This document shows, piece by piece, positions 60,001-64,000 of a stretch of 64,000 bases of DNA. Position 1 is the stretch's first letter, and every line of letters starts with the position of its first letter. The position numbers and the translations under genes were made by a program. The stretch is from Nematostella vectensis (lineage: Eukaryota; Cnidaria; Anthozoa; Actiniaria; Edwardsiidae), in assembly GCF_932526225.1 (NCBI RefSeq), contig NC_064043.1, positions 5,449,501 to 5,513,500 on the forward strand, written 5' to 3'. Below the pieces are notes generated by a model. It saw only the letters and a program-made list of their open reading frames with translations, did no database searches and was not told where the DNA came from.

Positions 60001-60611
60001 AATATCGCAGCCTCCCTAAATAAGACGATGGAAAAGGATGCTTTGTCACTCTTGGTATTTTGCTAGGATAAACCGACAGCTGGCAGATACTCATATTACG
60101 ATCTTGATTCGTAAGACAATGTACAAAAAACAAATCATAATCATATAAACATTAGGCAATTTTAATTTCAGTTTAACAAGATATAATTCCCAAAAAACAC
60201 CGAGTGTTTACCGAATACTCACCGACGAGCAAGGTATGTCCATTTGGTTGTCTGAGTACGCGACAGATCCTCGAGACATGCTCGATAGAAAAGCGAAATA
60301 GCACCGGGCCATTCCCGAATAGCACCGAGTGTTTACCGAGTACTCACCGACAAGTAAGGCATGTCCATTTGGTTGTCTGAGTACGCGACAGATCCTTGAG
60401 ACATGCTCGATAGCAAAGCGAAATAGCACCGGGCAATTCCCGAATAGCACCGAGTGTTTACCGAATACTCACCTACAAGTAAGGCATGTCCATTTGGTTG
60501 TCTGAGTACGCGACAGATCCGCGAGACATGCTCGATAGCAAAGCGGAACATGACTAAGTCCATTGGGGCTTTAGAAGAGATGTTGTAGTCATCCAGGTAG
60601 ATTTCCATCAC
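28550..60611 (-). CDS. Axonemal dynein heavy chain, C-terminal 1728 aa, 46 exons (5' end outside window)
   Basis: Exons traced 5' to 3': 60611-60473, 59781-59591, 59258-59163, 58881-58690, 58402-58269, 57868-57706, 56969-56847, 56585-56526, 55861-55703, 55512-55444, 54706-54506, 52305-52150, 51464-51264, 50796-50663, 50274-50103, 49538-49452, 49093-48977, 48318-48181, 46861-46781, 46427-46323, 45134-45030, 44109-44036, 43747-43661, 43302-43131, 42342-42217, 41863-41686, 41168-41092, 40715-40629, 40484-40394, 40131-40019, 39487-39350, 39089-38992, 37556-37454, 37188-37129, 36483-36391, 35808-35710, 35609-35548, 34733-34673, 34566-34507, 34045-33953, 33610-33538, 33241-33141, 29645-29583, 29300-29253, 29149-29089, 28695-28550. 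Every junction is GT-AG with matching phase; the 5187 nt form one frame ending in TGA. It encodes the ciliary microtubule motor from AAA4 to the C-terminus. Sequence style ([33 protein letters not shown]) fits the single-headed inner-arm DNAH3/7/12 group; which member is unsure. The missing N-terminal part is about 2300 aa by family size. Confidence 0.92.
28770..28975. repeat. 19-bp minisatellite in the last dynein intron, about 11 units
   Basis: Unit CTACCTTATCACGTGCACG, many copies with a CACGTG palindrome. On the dynein strand each reads GATAAG/GTAG, which is donor-like, but no exon edge matching it was found. Confidence 0.85.
29301..29582 (-). other. Dynein intron between exons 43 and 44
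   Basis: A minus-strand open frame (29435-29665) overlaps exon 43 and runs into this intron; the non-exonic part has no dynein similarity. It contains an inverted pair TTTCCTGTGGTGG (29460) and CCACCACAGGAA (29523), which could form a hairpin. Confidence 0.45.
29881..32577. mobile_element. 2.7-kb non-autonomous CACTA-like transposon in a dynein intron
   Basis: Termini are inverted: CACTGTTAGTTTCAGAGAGT at the left and the inverse of CACTGTTAGTTTCAGGGAGT at the right (32558-32577). Roughly 480 bp inside each end is packed with GGAGTAAAA/TTTTACTCC words in both orientations, a subterminal repeat structure known for CACTA (EnSpm/Chapaev) elements. The middle is A+T-rich with no transposase frame. 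Flanking AA on both sides may be a 2-bp duplication. Class is inferred from CACTG ends plus subterminal repeats. Confidence 0.65.
32800..33140 (-). repeat. 30-bp array carrying the donor of dynein exon 42
   Basis: About 11 units of ACATGTACTAACCGGTTTTA plus CCCTGTACTA. On the gene strand each contains AAAACCG/GTTAGTACATG, identical to the end of exon 42 and its donor at 33141. Confidence 0.9.
33384..33537 (-). repeat. About 37-bp array carrying the donor of dynein exon 41
   Basis: Four diverged copies of CACGCAATCTTTCTTGA followed by a (C/T)AG(G/T)TCAGT donor region, the last 17 or so bases of exon 41 plus intron start. Confidence 0.75.
34122..34506 (-). repeat. 30-bp array next to dynein exon 39
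   Basis: About 12 units of GACCTTACTTGTCGATACTT plus GCCTCCAAGC. Some units keep GCCTACAAGC, the inverse of the exon's last codons, and a second copy of the exon segment CATACTCCCAA sits at the far end (34128). Confidence 0.8.
35085..35545 (-). repeat. 24-bp array after dynein exon 37
   Basis: About 19 units of GATGACATCATCACTACTTTCCC. On the gene strand each reads GTAGTGATGATGTCATCGGG, close to the intron start after exon 37 (GTAGGTATTGATGATGTCATC), so the array probably arose from the donor region. Confidence 0.85.
36030..36340. repeat. About 44-bp array between dynein exons 35 and 36
   Basis: About 7 units around GGTGACTGTCCGTGTTAGG and GTTTGGTGTGTTCTTA. It is downstream of exon 35, whose last bases (CCAGACAG) only loosely resemble the repeated GGACAG, so seeding is unproven. 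Confidence 0.8.
36841..36872. mobile_element. Decayed copy of the 24375 hairpin element
   Basis: AAGCGACGCCTGCCTAAAAA followed by CGCACGCCAGAG repeats the core of the 58-bp element at 24375-24432; the outer arms are degraded. Confidence 0.45.
36977..37019. repeat. GT microsatellite with G-run
   Basis: A (TG)n tract followed by a run of G in the dynein intron between exons 34 and 35. Confidence 0.85.
37255..37453 (-). repeat. About 60-bp array carrying the donor of dynein exon 33
   Basis: Two to three diverged copies of GCGTTACCTCTCGTGGTGCG plus AAGTAGCTG. The copy at 37390 keeps the exon end and a donor (GAG/GTAGCG). Confidence 0.75.
37670..38991 (-). repeat. 32- to 34-bp array carrying the donor of dynein exon 32, split by a transposon
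   Basis: Unit: CCATGGTTACCTGTCCCGG plus CCCGATTATGTGTTT. On the gene strand each contains CCGGGACAG/GTAACCATGG, the exact exon 32 end plus donor. About 9 units lie at 37670-37965 and 6 at 38799-38991, separated by the element at 37966-38793. Confidence 0.9.
37966..38793. mobile_element. 828-bp inverted-repeat transposon inside a minisatellite
   Basis: Ends GGGTCGTTTCTCAAAA and its inverse TTTTGAGAAACGACCC. CCTGG occurs on both sides (37961-37965 and 38794-38798), a probable 5-bp target duplication, though CCTGG also belongs to the host repeat unit. Subterminal regions are rich in CCCGG/CCGGG words in inverted order. No transposase; non-autonomous. Confidence 0.75.
39350..46861 (-). CDS. Dynein heavy chain exons 19-31: AAA6 and following domain
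   Basis: Residues 844-1322. Blocks: [65 protein letters not shown], the AAA6 strand [75 protein letters not shown] and [20 protein letters not shown]. Exon 29 (40484-40394) is short and was found by frame and homology. Arrays flank exon 21 on both sides. Confidence 0.9.
40836..41064. repeat. 24-bp array, about 9.5 units
   Basis: Unit AACTATCATAGGATAATATC plus TATA, almost invariant. It lies just downstream of dynein exon 27 but contains no exon sequence. Being a multiple of three, it is open in frames on both strands (repeat artefacts). Confidence 0.9.
41231..41582. mobile_element. 350-bp near-perfect palindrome (foldback/MITE)
   Basis: Left arm starts AGGTAACCCAAGCACTCGG; right arm ends with its inverse CCGAGTGCTTGGGTTACCT. 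Arms of about 150 bp, including ACTCACTTTATTCTTGTCTC and its inverse, surround a roughly 50-bp loop with a repeated ACGAGTGAGTAAA. It sits in the intron between exons 26 and 27. Confidence 0.85.
42535..42770. repeat. About 78-bp array, 3 units
   Basis: Units contain CGCATCCTTATTGGCTTA, CAAGGTGGCCACGGTA and CGTATCAGATAG. The same unit in the opposite orientation forms the array at 57280-57540. Confidence 0.85.
43790..43985. repeat. ATC/CAT-rich simple repeat
   Basis: Imperfect trinucleotide run (ATCATC, CACCATCATC) in the intron between dynein exons 22 and 23. The minus-strand open frame here is low-complexity Asp-rich sequence. Confidence 0.8.
44560..45029 (-). repeat. 52/55-bp array carrying the donor of dynein exon 21
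   Basis: About 9 units: GGAGGTACCGTGTATAACAC, CTTATGAG(GAG)TTAGGAG, AATTCGAGTGCTTACCT. Each contains CTCCAG/GTAAGCAC on the gene strand, matching the end of exon 21 and its donor. Two unit lengths differ by a 3-bp GAG. Confidence 0.9.
45131..46310 (-). repeat. 79-bp array carrying the acceptor of dynein exon 21, about 15 units
   Basis: Unit: CGACCTAAGAATTCGTGCAT, GTGTGAGCTAATAAAATCAC, TACGACACGCAATATCGGCA, ATACTATTAGGAGAACTAG. The first unit (45131-45208) includes the real exon 21 acceptor (TTTTCAG/GTCGCC); later ones keep TTCTTAG/GTCGC. Alternating variants (GACGC, CACGC, AAGGC) show higher-order homogenisation. Confidence 0.9.
47051..47689. mobile_element. 639-bp TTAA-flanked inverted-repeat transposon
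   Basis: TTAA on both sides (47047-47050 and 47690-47693) with ends GGTAATTCCCTT and AAGGGAATTACC. TTAA targets are used by piggyBac and Kolobok elements (established). The interior has two GTTCGGTTACCCCCATTTTTT-type words and a GCGCGC cluster, but no transposase. In the dynein intron between exons 18 and 19. Confidence 0.75.
48181..50796 (-). CDS. Dynein heavy chain exons 14-18: AAA5
   Basis: Residues 628-844. Visible blocks: [78 protein letters not shown] and [20 protein letters not shown], all standard for the AAA5-to-AAA6 part of axonemal heavy chains. Exons 15 and 16 are each followed by an array repeating their 3' end and donor. Confidence 0.9.
48319..48976 (-). other. Dynein intron between exons 17 and 18
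   Basis: No element or coding signal recognised. Confidence 0.5.
49306..49451 (-). repeat. 65-bp repeat carrying the donor of dynein exon 16
   Basis: Two extra copies of the exon end (CTTCAGACAG/GTTGGTGG style), with donors near 49385 and 49320 spaced exactly 65 bp from the real one at 49450. Confidence 0.85.
49755..50102 (-). repeat. 86/87-bp array carrying the donor of dynein exon 15
   Basis: Four extra copies, the outermost partial, of the last 50 or so bases of exon 15 plus donor and a purine-rich (gene strand) intron start. The first distal donor (GT at 50014-50015) is 87 bp beyond the real one, so its use would be in frame. Confidence 0.9.
50797..51263 (-). other. Dynein intron between exons 13 and 14
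   Basis: No element or coding signal recognised; a G/C-rich patch at 51125-51200 has inverted GTCCCCCGGACC/GGTCCGGACC-like words. Confidence 0.45.
51264..57868 (-). CDS. Dynein heavy chain exons 6-13: stalk and microtubule-binding domain
   Basis: Residues 251-628. Exons 6-9 form the rising coiled coil ([29 protein letters not shown]-like heptads, [17 protein letters not shown]). Exons 9-11 form the microtubule-binding domain ([70 protein letters not shown]). Exons 12-13 return along the stalk ([18 protein letters not shown]) into AAA5 ([11 protein letters not shown]). The order is typical of axonemal dyneins. Tandem arrays border exons 8, 9 and 11, and a LINE fragment lies between exons 11 and 12. 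Confidence 0.9.
52445..53042 (-). mobile_element. 5'-truncated LINE fragment
   Basis: The minus-strand frame 53035-52661 encodes a typical extreme C-terminus of a LINE reverse transcriptase ORF ([38 protein letters not shown]), followed by an A+T-rich 3' UTR and an (ATAAAC)n tail at 52447-52470. Only the last 120 or so codons remain, in frame. It inserted in the same orientation as the dynein, between exons 11 and 12. The clade (CR1/L2/Crack-like) is not determined. Confidence 0.8.
53068..54505 (-). repeat. 31-bp array of exon-end plus 5' splice site, about 47 units (dynein exon 11)
   Basis: On the gene strand each unit is the last 26 or so bases of exon 11 (ending GATAGGGTTGCCAAG) plus GTAAC. 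Units nearest the exon read TTGCTAAG; most others read TTGCCAAG, with A/C variation at one more site. The array occupies almost all of the intron up to the LINE fragment. Confidence 0.95.
54712..55130 (-). repeat. About 98-bp array carrying the acceptor and start of dynein exon 11
   Basis: Four near-identical extra copies and a decayed fifth of TTTTAG/CTTCTTAGCGACATG and the next 50 exon bases ([20 protein letters not shown]), upstream of the real exon. None ends in a donor. Confidence 0.9.
55556..55702 (-). repeat. About 89-bp repeat carrying the donor of dynein exon 9
   Basis: One full and one partial diverged copy of the exon 9 3' half (GCAGGGGGGTTCNTCATG on plus) with a donor-like CAG/GTAGGTC near 55612. 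Confidence 0.7.
56190..56525 (-). repeat. 37-bp array carrying the donor of dynein exon 8, about 9 units
   Basis: Unit TTGAATCTTACCTTCATAGC plus GGTCCATGTGGGCCCTG. On the gene strand each has GCTATGAAG/GTAAGATTC, identical to the exon 8 junction at 56526. Confidence 0.9.
57280..57540. repeat. About 76-bp array, 3 units, inverse of the 42.5-kb array
   Basis: Units contain TAAGCCAATAAGGATGCGAG, GCTATCTGATACGACGCGCG and CTACCGTGGCCACCTTGA. In the dynein intron between exons 6 and 7. Confidence 0.85.
58269..60611 (-). CDS. Dynein heavy chain exons 1-5 in window: AAA4 module
   Basis: Residues 1-251 of the visible product. Exon 1 ends in GHALLVG and exon 2 begins with the AAA4 Walker [13 protein letters not shown]. 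The Walker B-like strand [11 protein letters not shown] closes exon 2. Exon 3 gives [12 protein letters not shown], exon 4 [20 protein letters not shown] then [13 protein letters not shown], and exon 5 [17 protein letters not shown] in place of the common GRQS in the P-loop is a mild variation. The last 80 or so bases of exon 1 with its donor are repeated twice downstream (60222-60469). Confidence 0.9.
58920..59155. repeat. Diverged short repeat of CCCGAATAATACCGAGTCAG type
   Basis: About 9 degenerate units of 24-27 bp between dynein exons 3 and 4. Confidence 0.55.
59390..59578. repeat. GATGAT-rich simple repeat
   Basis: Imperfect trinucleotide repeat between dynein exons 2 and 3. Confidence 0.75.
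59830..59950. repeat. 57-bp direct duplication in a dynein intron
   Basis: AGTCAGTCACACCTTTGTT...GGCTAAGAAATCTC occurs twice in tandem, nearly identical, between exons 1 and 2. Confidence 0.8.
60222..60472 (-). repeat. About 124-bp repeat carrying the donor of dynein exon 1 (in window)
   Basis: Two extra copies of the last 80 or so bases of the exon ([20 protein letters not shown] region) plus donor (GT at about 60348 and 60224) and intron start. Confidence 0.9.
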
Positions 60612-62046
60612 CTATGAAAAAGTAGCACAAAAGTAAAGCCTTGAGCCTATTTTGTTGTGGTTAGCCCTTAGGTTTTTTGTAGGTTAATAATAAAAAGAAA
60701 AAAAAGCGCAACAAGATTAATTTTTCGTACTGAGCCGAACTTGCTGTTGCGCTAAAATCGCTCTTTGCTCATTATTAACTTACTTGGAAAAAAAGAAACA
60801 AATAATTTTGCAATACTGAATAAGAAATAACTCAAGACAGAAGAACTCTATAACATCTAGGATTATTATTTTTCGAATGCAAATTAGATTTGGTTAGGTT
60901 CTTAAACCGCTATGATTTAAACTCTTACCCAGGGATAATTTTTGAGTATTTTCTTTTTCTATATCTTTGTAACATTTTATGCAAAAAAATTGCCTGCTTC
61001 AATTTTGACTCGGTCAAACCTAACTTGTTCGGATCAAACTCTAAGTTTCATAGTGTAGAGCGAGGACTGGGCCGTGTGTGCTGTAAAAAAGACTTAATTG
61101 TTCGCTATGGAAGAAGTAGAAATAAGGTTCTGATAGGCTAGAAATATAGATTCTATTAGGCCTGGCAAATCAGCCTTTAGGATTCAGCGCAAAGTATAAA
61201 AGCACTTTTTTGGTCACGTTCTCTTAGCCGCCGCGACGCCGTCGTCGTTGCGTAACTATGAGCCCTTGGTGTCAAGTATTTCGATGGTCAGCAAATGGTC
61301 CTCAGGTAGGTACTTGGTGAGCGAGCACTCCGACACTTGACGAACGATTGTGAAACTTAGCATTTAGTTTTAGAATAGATAGCGAGAGCTTTCTTACAGC
61401 TCTCCAAGAGCTTTACCCTTTATTTTTCATAGAATAGAGCGAAAACGCACGCACTTTTGAAACAATTCCATTGGTGACTGGGCTTTATTCTACCAAAACA
61501 GACTTCCAAACATTCACAGAAAATACGTCAACACTTGGTTTTTAACGATTGGTAAACCCAAATATTTATTTTGTTCAAAACGTTGAGTCTCCGAAGACAA
61601 ATGAACGTGGACAGCTGCTTTTGTTCCATCAAACTTACATCCTCGGAAACCAAGTGAAAAAAAGGGTGATTAAAGTTATTGATTTATGTCTTGAGTGTCG
61701 ATTAATGGTTTCCATGGCAATAGTCACCACTGCAAGTAAAAGCATAAAACACTGGACAATATTTGATGCACATAACTTGTGGAAACTTTATTTCCAATTT
61801 TCAGTGGAAATGTTGGACCTTGAATTACTAAACCTGTTATCAGCAGAAATTCTATTGGATAACATAATGACCCATGGCTCGTGTGCTAGTGATAAGACCG
61901 ATAACTCAACACAACTTTGTAAATCAAAAATAATCCTCAGGATTAAAAACAAATTTCAGGATATTTACGCTTATTTGCTTATTTATTTTGTTACCTGGAA
62001 GCACTGTGGATTACGAGTCTTCGAGTGCAGCCTCAAGTGGACATAG
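60612..62046. other. Presumed dynein intron, no exon found
   Basis: No upstream dynein exon was recognised. It contains a CpG-rich patch (61215-61260), a 35-codon minus-strand frame (61363-61256) with protein-like composition (TKYLPEDHLLTIEIL), and a 165-codon plus-strand frame (61549-62046) of unknown origin that ends where the 53-bp satellite begins. Neither small frame is supported as a gene. Confidence 0.4.
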
Positions 62047-63690
62047 ACTGCTTAAGTTTAGTCATAATCTCTTTATATATTTATAGTTACACTTTTAACA
62101 TTGCTTATGTTTAGTCATAATCTCTTTATATATTTATAGTTACACGTTTAACATTGCTTATGTTTAGTCATAATCTCTTTATATATTTATAGTTACACTT
62201 TTAACATTGCTTAAGTTTAGTCATAATCTCTTTATATATTTATAGTTACACTTTTAACATTGCTTATATTTAGTCATAATCTCTTTATATATTTATAGTT
62301 ACACTTTTAACATTGCTTAAGTTTAGTCATAATCTCTTTATATATTTATAGTTACACTTTTAACATTGCTTAAGTTTAGTCATAATCTCTTTATATATTT
62401 ATAGTTACACTTTTAACATTGCTTAAGTTTAGTCATAATCTCTTTATATATTTATAGTTACACTTTTAACATTGCTTAAGTTTAGTCATAATCTCTTTAT
62501 ATATTTATAGTTACACTTTTAACATTGCTTAAATTTAGTCATAATCTCTTTATATATTTATAGTTACACTTTTAACATTGCTTATATTTAGTCATAATCT
62601 CTTTATATATTTATAGTTACACTTTTAACATTGCTTATGTTTAGTCATAATCTCTTTATATATTTATAGTTACACTTTTAACATTGCTTAAGTTTAGTCA
62701 TAATCTCTTTATATATTTATAGTTACACTTTTAACATTGCTTAAGTTTAGTCATAATCTCTTTATATATTTATAGTTACACTTTTAACATTGCTTAAGTT
62801 TAGTCATAATCTCTTTATATATTTATAGTTACACTTTTAACATTGCTTAAGTTTAGTCATAATCTCTTTATATATTTATAGTTACACTTTTAACATTGCT
62901 TAAGTTTAGTCATAATCTCTTTATATATTTATAGTTACACTTTTAACATTGCTTAAGTTTAGTCATAATCTCTTTATATATTTATAGTTACACTTTTAAC
63001 ATTGCTTATATTTAGTCATAATCTCTTTATATATTTATAGTTACACTTTTAACATTGCTTATGTTTAGTCATAATCTCTTTATATATTTATAGTTACACT
63101 TTTAACATTGCTTAAGTTTAGTCATAATCTCTTTATATATTTATAGTTACACTTTTAACATTGCTTAAGTTTAGTCATAATCTCTTTATATATTTATAGT
63201 TACACTTTTAACATTGCTTAAGTTTAGTCATAATCTCTTTATATATTTATAGTTACACTTTTAACATTGCTTAAGTTTAGTCATAATCTCTTTATATATT
63301 TATAGTTACACTTTTAACATTGCTTAAGTTTAGTCATAATCTCTTTATATATTTATAGTTACACTTTTAACATTGCTTAAGTTTAGTCATAATCTCTTTA
63401 TATATTTATAGTTACACTTTTAACATTGCTTAAGTTTAGTCATAATCTCTTTATATATTTATAGTTACACTTTTAACATTGCTTAAGTTTAGTCATAATC
63501 TCTTTATATATTTATAGTTACACTTTTAACATTGCTTAAGTTTAGTCATAATCTCTTTATATATTTATAGTTACACTTTTAACATTGCTTATATTTAGTC
63601 ATAATCTCTTTATATATTTATAGTTATACTTTTAACATTGCTTATACTTAGTCATATTCTCTTTACATATTTATAACTACACTTTTATCG
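62047..63690. repeat. 53-bp satellite, about 31 units, highly uniform
   Basis: Unit: GCTTAAGTTTAGTCATAATC, TCTTTATATATTTATAGTTA, CACTTTTAACATT. Variation is nearly confined to one site (TTAAG, TTATG, TTATA, TTAAA). The last unit or two are decayed. Confidence 0.95.
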
Positions 63691-63729
63691 TCTTTGGAGG
63701 TATTTTTAGATGGTATGATATTTTTTTAT

Positions 63730-63798
63730 ATGTATCTTATTTTTTAAATTGTAAAGTGCATTTAGGCATATGGAAAATGCACTATATAAATATTAAAA

Positions 63799-63875
<77 letters not shown>
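63730..63875. repeat. Mobile-element-like 3' tail with (TTA)n microsatellite
   Basis: GTGCATTTAGGCATATGGAA then GCACTATATAAATATTAAAA precede about 25 TTA units. Short inverse words (GTGCATTT, AAATGCAC) followed by TATAAAT and a trinucleotide tail are common at LINE/SINE 3' ends, so this may end an element that includes the satellite. Confidence 0.6.
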
Positions 63876-63883
<8 letters not shown>

Positions 63884-64000
63884 CATATTTCAAATACCGT
63901 TTTAAAACAGTCCTATTATCTTTGCTTTCCTTCTTATGTGAATCATTTTTTAAATAGCTGAAACCTGGTATTTGAAGGCCATGTGAATTTTCATATACCC

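Overview
The window looks like nuclear DNA of an early-branching animal, most likely an anthozoan cnidarian such as a sea anemone. The basis is three intron-containing animal genes, A+T-rich introns, a tRNA-headed SINE, several short inverted-repeat transposons and many minisatellites. The species call is inference. Nothing bacterial, viral or organellar was identified.

Three genes carry most of the information. (1) Minus strand, 13298 to 3617: a complete four-exon gene for an ANKRD50-type protein (P-loop NTPase plus ankyrin repeats, 1266 aa) ending in a class I PDZ-ligand-like tail. (2) Plus strand, about 20186 to 26774: a five-exon DSTYK-type dual-specificity kinase (about 951 aa from the first in-frame ATG), with a GTPase-like N-terminal region whose G1 and G3 motifs look intact. 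(3) Minus strand, 60611 to 28550: the last 46 exons I could trace of an axonemal (inner-arm, DNAH3/7/12-like) dynein heavy chain. They give 1728 aa in one continuous frame from AAA4 through the stalk, AAA5, AAA6 and the C-terminal domain; the 5' part lies beyond the right edge. Genes 2 and 3 converge, with poly(A) signals near 26824 (+) and 28170 (-).

Region by region: 1-3616 holds an isolated exon-like stretch, a 21-bp minisatellite and the ANKRD50 3' side. 3617-13298 is ANKRD50 with a 5.1-kb third intron. 13299-20185 is intergenic, with a GC-rich non-coding island (about 14.6-17.2 kb), a small transposon with 9-bp target duplications and a 37-bp minisatellite. 20186-26774 is DSTYK, with a SINE in intron 3. 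26775-28549 holds two small inverted-repeat elements and the dynein 3' side. 28550-60611 is the dynein. 60612-64000 is presumed intron, with a very uniform 53-bp satellite and a TTA microsatellite.

The most unusual signal is in the dynein gene. At least twelve of its exons are followed directly by a tandem array whose unit contains the last bases of that exon plus its 5' splice site. The largest has about 47 copies of a 31-bp unit made of the last 26 nt of the exon plus GTAAC. Two exons have arrays that carry their 3' splice site, and the stop-codon end of the last exon is also tandemly repeated. The intron minisatellites thus appear to have been seeded at exon edges, which creates long ladders of potential splice sites.
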